From Clostridiales bacterium (lineage in GTDB: Bacteria; Bacillota; Clostridia; Oscillospirales; Oscillospiraceae), in contig DPCD01000051.1 in assembly GCA_003516765.1 (NCBI GenBank), positions 3,073 to 19,170 on the forward strand: a DNA stretch of 16,098 nt, given 5' to 3'. This document shows, in pieces, positions 1-6,401 of the stretch (position 1 is the first letter of the stretch; each line of letters opens with the position of its first letter). A program made the translations under genes and the position numbers. The notes beneath the pieces are model-generated. The model had not been told where the DNA came from. It searched no databases and was given only the letters and a program-made list of their open reading frames with translations.

Positions 1-183
1 CGAAAAAATGTCTTGCTCAGCGCAAAAAATCTTCGCTGCCGGTCACATTGGGCGTTGGAAGAATACACCCTTGGCATTTTGTATGGATTTGTGTTGTTTT
101 GGGCAACCTTTTTTTGGTTTGCATTTTCCGGTATGATCAGCTATAATTTGAAGATCGATCAAATGAAAGGAAGCCGTCCATGA
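1..183 (+). CDS. possible C-terminal tail of a membrane protein (partial)
   Basis: A frame open from the window edge runs 60 codons to a TGA that overlaps the next start codon as ATGA, an arrangement typical of translationally coupled genes. The predicted tail has one strongly hydrophobic aromatic-rich segment (about residues 27-49: LGILYGFVLFWATFFWFAF) and a short basic end (QMKGSRP). I do not recognise a family. There are reasons for doubt. All three forward frames are open over the first 130 bases, the stretch is much more AT-rich than the genes downstream, and a good promoter-like sequence lies inside it (119-147). It may therefore be intergenic DNA. Confidence 0.35.
   Translation, partial: RKNVLLSAKNLRCRSHWALEEYTLGILYGFVLFWATFFWFAFSGMISYNLKIDQMKGSRP
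119..147 (+). promoter_or_regulatory. candidate sigma-A promoter for the YjdF-like gene
   Basis: TTGCAT at 119-124, a 17-base spacer and a perfect TATAAT at 142-147 lie in AT-rich DNA. The expected transcription start is near 154, about 26 bases before the gene at 180. A ribosome site (AAAGGAAG, 166-173) lies in between. It would make the 180-1671 pair its own transcription unit. Confidence 0.5.
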
Positions 184-1049
184 AAAAACCGCCCAAGCCT
201 CGGCCGCTTCATATGCGCGGGGAGCTGAAAAAAACCATCCGCCGCGAGCCGGTTGTCTTTGCCGTGTATCTGGTTCTGCGTCTGATTGTCATCGCGTCGC
301 TCGTCTTGGCGATTCTCCGGCGCGAATACGAAAGCGCGTTTGTATGCGTGCTGGTGCTGGTTTTGTTCATGCTGCCGTTTTTCATCCAGAAAAACTTCGG
401 CATCCGGCTTCCGGGCGTGCTGGAAATCATCATTCTGCTGTTCATCTTTGCAGCCGAGATTCTCGGCGAGCTGCAAAGCTATTTTATCCAGTATCCGAAC
501 TGGGACACGATGCTGCACACGACAAACGGCTTTCTGTGTGCGGCGGTCGGCTTTTCGCTGATCGATATTCTCAACCGGAATGCGAAGATCAAGTTCACGC
601 TCTCGCCCGTGTATGTGGCGTTGGCGGCGTTCTGCTTTTCCATGACGATCGGCGTTCTGTGGGAGTTTTTCGAGTTCGGTATGGACAGGCTTTTCCATAT
701 GGACATGCAGAAAGACACCATTGTCCACACAATTTCGTCCGTGATGCTCGACCACACGAACAGCAACATCCCCATCACGATTGACGGCATTACCTCCGTC
801 GCGGTCAATGGACAGGACCTGGGCTTCTCCGGGTATCTCGACATCGGGCTTTACGATACGATGGAGGACCTGTTCGTCAACTTCATCGGCGCGACAGTGT
901 TCAGTGTGATCGGCTATTTCTATCTCAAGCGCCGCGGCGGGGGCAGGTTTGCTGCCGCCTTTATTCCGACGCTCGAAGAAACCGAGAAGGAGGCAGACGC
1001 TGACTATGGCAATTCCCCCGCGCAGACATCCGATCCGGACGTTTCTTGA
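180..1049 (+). CDS. YjdF-like multi-pass membrane protein
   Basis: This is a 289-residue integral membrane protein with about six hydrophobic segments (roughly residues 25-46, 52-69, 78-100, 113-131, 143-162 and 230-250). Conserved-looking polar motifs are WDTMLH (108-113), WEFFEF (161-166) followed by D169, and DTMEDL (226-231) followed by N234 and G237. These match what I know of the YjdF-like family of inner-membrane proteins, whose biochemical function is not established. The last 35 residues are hydrophilic and acidic, probably cytoplasmic. The ATG at 180 has AAAGGAAG six bases upstream. The gene overlaps the following PAP2 gene by 44 bases, so the two are probably translated together and may act on the same lipid or envelope substrate (inference). 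The acidic residues inside membrane segments could form a catalytic or ion site, but nothing here proves it. Confidence 0.75.
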   Translation: MKKPPKPRPLHMRGELKKTIRREPVVFAVYLVLRLIVIASLVLAILRREYESAFVCVLVLVLFMLPFFIQKNFGIRLPGVLEIIILLFIFAAEILGELQSYFIQYPNWDTMLHTTNGFLCAAVGFSLIDILNRNAKIKFTLSPVYVALAAFCFSMTIGVLWEFFEFGMDRLFHMDMQKDTIVHTISSVMLDHTNSNIPITIDGITSVAVNGQDLGFSGYLDIGLYDTMEDLFVNFIGATVFSVIGYFYLKRRGGGRFAAAFIPTLEETEKEADADYGNSPAQTSDPDVS

Positions 1050-1671
1050 GACGTATCCGCATGTCTGGTATCTTCTGATCTGGATTGTCTACCTGATGCT
1101 GTTCTGGCTCGCGGAGCATCTGATTGTCGACAAGTACTGGGTGTCCTATCTTCCCATCGACGATAAAATTCCGTTCTGCCGGTTCTTTATCATTCCCTAC
1201 TGTACCTGGCACCCGTTGCTGTTTCTGATGACGGCGTATCTGTTCTTTACCGACGCGCCCGCATTCAAGCGTTTCGTGGTCTACATCGGATTCGGCTTCG
1301 GCGGCTCGATTCTCTTCTGCATGCTCTTTCCGAACGGGCAGGACCTGCGTCCGACGGAATTTGCGCAGAACGATTTCTTCATCTGGCTGGTCAGGATGGT
1401 CTACGCCGCAGACACCAACACCAACGTGCTTCCGAGCATGCACGTCATCGGCTGTGCGGCATTGACGCTCGCGTGCTTCGATGCGCCCCGGCTGCGTGCA
1501 AAAAAGCTGCATCTGGTGATGCTGCCGCTGGGTGTTCTGATCAGCGCCTCAACGGTTTTTGTCAAGCAGCACTCGATGCTCGATGTGCTCGTTGCCATTC
1601 CGGTGAGCGTTGTTTTGTGCCTGATCGTCTATCGTCCGTTCCCCAGAAACCGGCTCAAACAGAATGCATAA
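1006..1671 (+). CDS. PAP2 / AUR1-like membrane phosphatase or phosphotransferase
   Basis: This is a 221-residue membrane protein with about five to six hydrophobic segments. It carries two PAP2-superfamily signatures: PSMH (143-146), corresponding to the PSxH motif, and KQHSMLD (187-193), where H189 and D193 fit the terminal catalytic histidine and its acidic partner. The order and the N-terminal WHP element (68-70) resemble the AUR1/inositol-phosphorylceramide-synthase branch of PAP2. Such enzymes dephosphorylate or transfer phospho-headgroups of lipids at the membrane surface. The exact substrate cannot be read from sequence. I chose the ATG at 1006 because AAGGAGG lies at 987-993. An upstream in-frame TTG at 949 has no ribosome site and would add a basic tail encoded wholly inside the previous gene. 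The start lies inside the YjdF-like gene, so the pair is an operon. A terminator follows directly. Confidence 0.8.
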   Translation: MAIPPRRHPIRTFLETYPHVWYLLIWIVYLMLFWLAEHLIVDKYWVSYLPIDDKIPFCRFFIIPYCTWHPLLFLMTAYLFFTDAPAFKRFVVYIGFGFGGSILFCMLFPNGQDLRPTEFAQNDFFIWLVRMVYAADTNTNVLPSMHVIGCAALTLACFDAPRLRAKKLHLVMLPLGVLISASTVFVKQHSMLDVLVAIPVSVVLCLIVYRPFPRNRLKQNA

Positions 1672-1675
1672 CCCC

Positions 1676-1712
1676 GCGCCCGTTTCCCGATCGGGGAGAC
1701 GGGCGCTTTTTG
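1676..1712 (+). terminator. Rho-independent terminator after the PAP2 gene
   Basis: The stem GCGCCCG...CGGGCGC continues inward through TTTCCC / GGGAGA with minor mismatch around a GATC centre. It is followed by TTTTTG. It begins five bases after the TAA stop of the PAP2 gene. Confidence 0.85.
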
Positions 1713-1723
1713 TTACCGAAATG

Positions 1724-1752
1724 TTGTTTTTTCGGGAAAGCTGTGATATAAT
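1724..1752 (+). promoter_or_regulatory. sigma-A promoter of the DivIVA-like gene
   Basis: TTGTTT (1724-1729), a 17-base spacer and a perfect TATAAT (1747-1752) preceded by TGA, which makes an extended -10. The expected start is near 1759, giving a leader of about 40 bases. The ribosome site GGAGG (1789-1793) is seven bases before the ATG. Confidence 0.8.
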
Positions 1753-1800
1753 CGGCTGTGCAAGATAAACACCAGATTTTCAGGCTTTGGAGGCACTTTT

Positions 1801-2487
1801 ATGTCCGACTTTTCCAGATTCCGCTCGGCGTTCAACGGCTTTTCCCGCACAGACGTTGTCAATTATATTGAAGAAACTTCCGCTGCGCACCAGAAGGCAA
1901 TCGAGCAGCTCGAAGGAGAAAAGCAGCAGCTGATGCAGGAAAACGACCATCTGCTTGCCGAAAACGCCCGGCTGACGGCGGAGCTTGCCGATCTCAAGGC
2001 GGCGCAGGAGAAGCTGAAGGAAGAAGACAGCGCACTTTCTCAGCAGATTGTGACGCTCTCACAGGAGGCGTCTGAGCTTGCCGAGCGGGCGCAAAGGGCG
2101 CAGAAGGAGCTTGAAGATCTGAAAGCCGCGCAGGCAGAACCGGCGCAGGAGACGCAGGAGTCTGCGCCTGCCGAGCCGGAAATGCCGGACGGGGAGCCGG
2201 AAGCGGATGCGGAGAATCTGCAGACGCAGGAGCTTGCCGCTTATCGCCGTGCCGAGCAGGCAGAGCGCAACGCCATGGCGCGGGCGCGGAAGCTGCGCGA
2301 GCAGCTGAATCTGCTGTGCGAGCAGTCGAAGGACCGCTATCTGGACGCGGGCGAGGAAATTTCCGCGCTGAGCTCCGATCTTTCCGCGGGGCTTACGCGT
2401 CTTTCCGAGACGCTGGCGGATATTCAGGTGATCTTCGACGATGCAGAAAATGCATTCGACGAGCTGCAGCTCCCGGAAGAGGAATAA
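1801..2487 (+). CDS. DivIVA-like coiled-coil protein
   Basis: This is a 228-residue soluble protein. The N-terminal segment FRSAFNGFSRTDVVNYIEE (7-25) resembles the DivIVA/GpsB lipid-binding head, which in that family has an aromatic-Gly turn and an 'eVd-fl' helix. It is followed by a long charged coiled coil (about 28-110), a Pro/Glu-rich linker (about 112-140), a second helical stretch (143-180) and an amphipathic acidic tail (185-228) ending LPEEE. The family organises the division septum, the poles or peptidoglycan synthesis by binding curved membrane and recruiting partners. That role is inferred here, since only the head similarity and coiled-coil architecture are visible. There are no membrane segments or signal peptide. 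It stands alone between a terminator and a hairpin, with its own strong promoter, so it is probably expressed constitutively. Alternatively it could be a general structural coiled-coil protein. Confidence 0.7.
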   Translation: MSDFSRFRSAFNGFSRTDVVNYIEETSAAHQKAIEQLEGEKQQLMQENDHLLAENARLTAELADLKAAQEKLKEEDSALSQQIVTLSQEASELAERAQRAQKELEDLKAAQAEPAQETQESAPAEPEMPDGEPEADAENLQTQELAAYRRAEQAERNAMARARKLREQLNLLCEQSKDRYLDAGEEISALSSDLSAGLTRLSETLADIQVIFDDAENAFDELQLPEEE

Positions 2488-2513
2488 GCGTTTTCGATAC
2501 GGAACAAATTTTT

Positions 2514-2538
2514 CAGGCTCACGCTCTGCGTGAGCCTG
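2514..2538 (+). terminator. perfect hairpin between the DivIVA-like gene and recQ
   Basis: An 11-bp perfect stem, CAGGCTCACGC / GCGTGAGCCTG, with a TCT loop lies 27 bases after the DivIVA-like stop. The downstream sequence is TGTTATG, a weak U-tract, so termination may be partial. No good promoter is visible between it and recQ, which argues for read-through into recQ. Confidence 0.5.
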
Positions 2539-2564
2539 TGTTATGCATCAGATAGGAGTAAACG

Positions 2565-4406
2565 ATGGAAGAAAAACGGGCGCTGCTCAAGCGGTATTTC
2601 GGTCACGCGGCGTTCCGCGGCGGGCAGGAGGCGCTGATTGACGCGATTTTGTCCGGGCGCGATGTGCTGGGCGTGATGCCGACCGGCGGGGGAAAGTCGG
2701 TCTGCTATCAGCTTCCGGCGCTGCTGCTGCCGGGGCTGACGGTTGTGGTCTCGCCGCTCATTTCCCTGATGAAAGACCAGGTAGCAGCGCTGACGGAGGC
2801 AGGGATACCGGCGGCGTTTCTCAACAGCTCGCTTTCTCTCGAGCAGCTGCGAAGCACCTATGCAAAAGCGTCTGCCGGGCAGTATAAGCTCCTGTATGTT
2901 GCGCCCGAACGATTGGAAACAGAGAGCTTTCTTTCCCTGACCGCCCGGATACCGGTGTCGCTTCTTGCGGTCGATGAGGCGCACTGCATCTCCCAGTGGG
3001 GGCAGGATTTCCGCCCAAGCTATCTGAAAATCGCGGCGTTCTTGTCCGCGCTGCCGCACAGACCCGTCGTCGCCGCCTTCACGGCGACCGCCACCACGCA
3101 GGTCCGCGCCGATATCATCGGACATCTGGGGCTTGCGAACCCGCTTTGCAACATCACGGGCTTCGACCGCCCGAACCTCTATTTTGAGGTGCTGCATCCG
3201 AACAGCAAGCTGGCAAAAACGCTGGAGCTGGTGCAGGCGCGCGCGGGAAAAGCCGGTATCGTCTACTGCGCCACGCGCGCAGGCGTCGAGCGGGTGTGCG
3301 AGTTTCTGTGCGACCGCGGCATTGCCGCCACGCGCTACCATGCAGGGCTTTCCGAGGAAGAACGGCGCGAAAATCAGGACGATTTCCGCTTTGACCGGAA
3401 GAGCGTCATGGTCGCGACAAACGCCTTCGGCATGGGCATCGACAAATCCAACGTCAGCTTTGTCATTCATTACAATATGCCCAAATCGTTGGAGGCGTAT
3501 TATCAGGAAGCGGGGCGCGCCGGGCGCGACGGGAGCCCCGGCGAGTGTATCCTGCTGTACGCGCCCGGCGATGTGCAGACGGCAAAATTCCTGATCGAAA
3601 ACGGCGGCAATGAGGATCTGCCCGCGGATGTGCTCTCGCAGGTGCGGCAGGCAGATGAAAAGCGGCTGCGCGACATGACCGGCTACTGCAAGACCAGCGC
3701 CTGCCTGCGCGGCTACATTCTTTCGTATTTCGGGCAGAGCCACCCCGAAAGCTGCGGCTGCTGCGGCAACTGCAAAACGGTCTTCCGCATGCGGGACGTG
3801 ACGGTTCCGGCGCAGATGGTGCTTTCCTGCGTGTACCGCGTGCATGAAAAGCTCGGCTATTTTGTCGGGCGGACGCTCATTGTGCGCGTGCTGCGCGGCA
3901 GCCGGGACGCGCGCGTGCTGGAGCTGGGACTGGACAAGCTGTCTACCTACAACCTCATGCAGGATAAGGCGCGGGAGCTCAACGCGCTGTGCGATTTTCT
4001 GGAGGAAAACGGGTATCTCTTTACAGACCCCGAGCATCACACGCTCGAACCGGGCGTGCATGCCGCAGATGTTTTATTCCGGGGCAAGCAGCTGCTTATG
4101 CCCGTGCGGGAAGAGAACGAGCCGAAACTGGCTGCAAAAAAGAGCGGGAAGAAGGCATCTGCGCAGATGCCCGCGGCGGACGATCTGTTTTCCGTCCTGC
4201 GCGAGACGCGCATGCACATTGCGCAGCGGGAAAACGTTCCGGCGTATATCGTCTGCTCCAACTCTGCGCTTCTGGATATGGCGGAAAAAGCGCCCGAGAC
4301 GATGGACGCGCTGCTGGACGTGTCCGGTATCGGCGAGGTGAAGGCGTGCCGCTACGGAGACGATTTTTTAACTGCCATCCGCGACTATAAGCACGGAAAG
4401 CTGTAA
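2565..4406 (+). CDS. recQ: ATP-dependent DNA helicase RecQ
   Basis: This is a 613-residue superfamily-2 3'-5' DNA helicase that unwinds forks, recombination intermediates and duplex ends in the cytoplasm. Helicase motifs are in order: Q-motif region FRGGQEALI (18-26), Walker A PTGGGKS (39-45), SPLISLMKDQ (63-72), DEAH (137-140) with the RecQ aromatic-rich loop after it (CISQWGQDFRPSY), TATAT (173-177), FDRPNLYF (200-207), ATNAFGMGIDK (284-294) and the arginine-finger motif QEAGRAGRDG (314-323). The zinc site is complete, C380-x16-C397-x2-C400-x2-C403. A winged-helix RQC domain follows (about 410-515) and then a C-terminal HRDC domain (about 540-607). The length equals that of E. coli RecQ, and no motif is missing. 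The ATG at 2565 has AGGAG six bases upstream. Transcription ends at the hairpin just downstream, where it converges with the interrupted Na/Pi gene. Confidence 0.97.
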   Translation: MEEKRALLKRYFGHAAFRGGQEALIDAILSGRDVLGVMPTGGGKSVCYQLPALLLPGLTVVVSPLISLMKDQVAALTEAGIPAAFLNSSLSLEQLRSTYAKASAGQYKLLYVAPERLETESFLSLTARIPVSLLAVDEAHCISQWGQDFRPSYLKIAAFLSALPHRPVVAAFTATATTQVRADIIGHLGLANPLCNITGFDRPNLYFEVLHPNSKLAKTLELVQARAGKAGIVYCATRAGVERVCEFLCDRGIAATRYHAGLSEEERRENQDDFRFDRKSVMVATNAFGMGIDKSNVSFVIHYNMPKSLEAYYQEAGRAGRDGSPGECILLYAPGDVQTAKFLIENGGNEDLPADVLSQVRQADEKRLRDMTGYCKTSACLRGYILSYFGQSHPESCGCCGNCKTVFRMRDVTVPAQMVLSCVYRVHEKLGYFVGRTLIVRVLRGSRDARVLELGLDKLSTYNLMQDKARELNALCDFLEENGYLFTDPEHHTLEPGVHAADVLFRGKQLLMPVREENEPKLAAKKSGKKASAQMPAADDLFSVLRETRMHIAQRENVPAYIVCSNSALLDMAEKAPETMDALLDVSGIGEVKACRYGDDFLTAIRDYKHGKL

Positions 4407-4410
4407 CAGA

Positions 4411-4447
4411 AAAAAGACGGACCGCCGGAAACCCGGCGGTCCGTTTG
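4411..4447. terminator. bidirectional terminator between recQ and the Na/Pi pseudogene
   Basis: A 12-bp perfect stem ACGGACCGCCGG / CCGGCGGTCCGT (4417-4428 with 4433-4444) with an AAAC loop. It is flanked by A5-6 on the left, which gives CTTTTTT at the 3' side on the - strand, and by GTTTG on the right. It serves the convergent ends of recQ (+) and the Na/Pi gene (-), with the better U-tract on the - strand. Confidence 0.85.
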
Positions 4448-4466
4448 CTGTATGCAGGAAGGAGCG

Positions 4467-6212
4467 TCAGACCAGTGCATACTGCTGGCTGTAGGCTTCG
4501 TAGTCGCGGCGGAACTCCGGTGCGCTCTGCTTGACGCCGTCGAGGTATTCATGCAGGTCCAGACTCTTGTGCTGCGTTTCGAGCATGCAGCCGGCAATGT
4601 TGGAGCAGTGGTCTGCCACACGCTCAAAGTTTGTGAGCAGGTCCGTCCAGATGAAGCCGGTTTCCAGACTGCACGCGCCTTTCTGAAGCCGCGCGATCTG
4701 GCGCGTGCGCAGCTGGCCCTTCAGACCGTCGATGACCTGCTCCAAGGGCTCGACGCGGCTTGCCGCGGACAGGTCTCCGGTCCGGAAGGCGGTGAGACTC
4801 AGACGGATGATTTCCTGCACGGCATGCTCGAGCGTCGTCAGCTCCTGCTGCGCGTCGGCAGGGAGGGTGATTTTCTTGGCGTGCAGCTCCTCGGCAGACT
4901 CGAGAATGTTGACCGCGTGGTCCGCGATGCGTTCAAAGTCGCTGATCAGATGCAGAAGACGTCCGGACTCGTCGGAGTCGTTCGCGGTCATGGGGCGCTG
5001 CGCCAGCATGAGAAGATAGGTGCCGAGCGCGTCTTCGTAGCGGTCGGTGCTGTCTTCGAGCGCGCGGATTTTTTCGTCCAGCGCGGGCGAGGCGTCCGTG
5101 AGCGCGTCGATGGAGAGGTTCAGCGCGTCCGAGGCTTCCTACGCCATGTCGAGCGCAACCACACGGCAGCGCTCCACGGCAATGGCGGGCGTTGCAAGCA
5201 AACGCTCGTCGAGCATCGGACCGTCTGCTTCGTGCGCGGTCTTGTCCGGCACCAGCGCGATCGAGAGCTTTTCCAGCAGTCCGCTTGCGGGCATCAGGAT
5301 TGCCGTGCAGACAATGTTAAAGAGCGAATGCGCAACGGCAATGGTCGCTGCCGTGGCAGGAAGGGACAAAAACGCGGGCTGAAGCATTGCGCGCACCGCG
5401 CAGAAGACAACGAGCATCACTGCCGTACCGATGATGTTGAAGCTTAAGTGGACCACGGCGGCGCGCTTTGCGTTCGTGTTTGCGCCGATGGAAGAGAGCA
5501 TCGCGGTCACGCAGGTGCCGATGTTCTGACCCATGATGATCGGAATTGCCGACGCCATCGTAATGGCGCCCGTACTCGCAAGCGCCTGTAAGACGCCGAC
5601 GGAGGCGGAAGACGACTGGATAATTGCCGTAAACACCGCGCCGGCAAGCACGCCGAGAATCGGGTTCGAGAACAGAAGCAGCAGACTCCGGAAGCTTTCG
5701 CTTGTGCGCAGCGGGGAAACTGCGCCGCTCATTGCCTCCATGCCGTACATCAAGACGGCAAAGCCGAGCAGAATCGAGCCTGTGTCCTTCTGGCGCTCCT
5801 TGCCCGCCATGATGAGAACGATGCCGACCAGCGCGAGAACCGGGGTAAACGACGAGGGCTTGAGCAGCTGGATGAAAAGGCTTGAGCCGTCGAGACCGGC
5901 TAAGCTCAAAAGCCACGCCGTGACCGTCGTGCCGACGTTTGCGCCCATGATCACGTGGATTGCCTGCTTGAGCGTCATAAGCCCGGAGTTTACAAAGCCC
6001 ACGACCATGACCGTCGTCGCAGACGACGACTGGATGACCGCCGTCACGCCGAGACCGGTCAAAAAGCCTGCGAGCTTGCTGCCCGTCAGCTTTCCGAGCA
6101 GCGCCTTGAGCTGACCGCCCGCCCGCTTTTCCAGCGCCGTGCCCATCACGTGCATGCCGAATAAAAACAGACTCAAGCCGCCGATTAAATTCAGAACGTC
6201 AAAGAAACTCAT
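4467..6212 (-). pseudogene. Na/Pi cotransporter-PhoU fusion gene interrupted by one in-frame TAG
   Basis: Read through, this is a 581-codon gene collinear with the intact paralog at 11227 (586 residues). A single amber codon (- strand TAG, + positions 5139-5141) splits it into a 357-residue membrane part and a 223-residue PhoU-like part in the same frame. The membrane part has both inverted-repeat signatures of the PF02690-type family: QSSSAT (61-66) with GANVGTT (90-96), and QSSSAS (199-204) with GQNIGT (228-233). It also has VHLSFN (254-259) and AHSLFN (294-299). The PhoU part keeps both FERxxDH-type metal-binding helices (HLISDFERIADH and LLTNFERVADH). The start at 6212 has AGGAAGG eight bases upstream; an upstream in-frame ATG at 6317 lies in the promoter region. 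The family imports phosphate with sodium. The truncated product keeps all the transport motifs and could still work. The 3' part has no ribosome site of its own. A sequencing error or strain-specific mutation remains possible. Confidence 0.85.
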
Positions 6213-6305
6213 GGATGATACCTTCCTCTTTTTCTTACAAATCTCAGATCTCGTTTTTACAGGAGGCATCATACCGCCGCTTCGTAAAATCTGCGTCCCG
6301 GCGAA

Positions 6306-6342
6306 TGTAAAATTCATGTCAAATGTTTGATGCTTTTGTTAA
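6306..6342 (-). promoter_or_regulatory. candidate PhoP (Pho) boxes upstream of the interrupted Na/Pi gene
   Basis: On the - strand, TTGACA (6322-6317), five bases, then TTTACA (6311-6306) gives the 11-bp direct-repeat pitch of Firmicute Pho boxes (TT-A/T/C-ACA). A further TTAACA (6342-6337) lies 20 bases upstream. The site is about 95-130 bases before the start at 6212. I see no convincing -10, so the exact promoter is not assigned. Confidence 0.45.
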
Positions 6343-6354
6343 ACCACGTAAAAT

Positions 6355-6392
6355 TCCCCCGCGCTTTGTTAAATGCAACAAAGCACGGGGGA
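6355..6392 (-). terminator. terminator after blaR1
   Basis: A 15-bp stem, CCCCCGTGCTTTGTT paired with AACAAAGCGCGGGGG on the - strand, has one G-U pair and the loop GCATTT. It is followed by AATTTTACG. It lies ten bases after the blaR1 stop. On the + strand the stem would carry one A-C mismatch but ends in ATTTTTT. Confidence 0.8.
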
Positions 6393-6401
6393 TTTTTTGT
6401 G

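Noticed and set aside
949..1005. TTG start at 949 for the PAP2 gene
   Set aside because: It has no ribosome site. The extension is a basic stretch encoded within the upstream gene, and the ATG at 1006 has AAGGAGG upstream.
2541..4061. 506-residue open frame on the - strand across recQ
   Set aside because: It is antisense to a gene with every RecQ motif and consists of Arg/His/Gln-rich low-complexity translation typical of GC-rich shadow frames.
4467..5009. PhoU-like 180-residue open frame as an independent gene
   Set aside because: Its first Met lies inside the first PhoU helix region, has no ribosome site, and is in frame with the upstream membrane part. It is the 3' portion of the interrupted gene.
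5139..5141. Amber codon as pyrrolysine or general TAG recoding
   Set aside because: blaR1 ends in TAG directly before a terminator, no pyl gene is in the window, and this transporter family is not known to use pyrrolysine. Not excluded, but unsupported.
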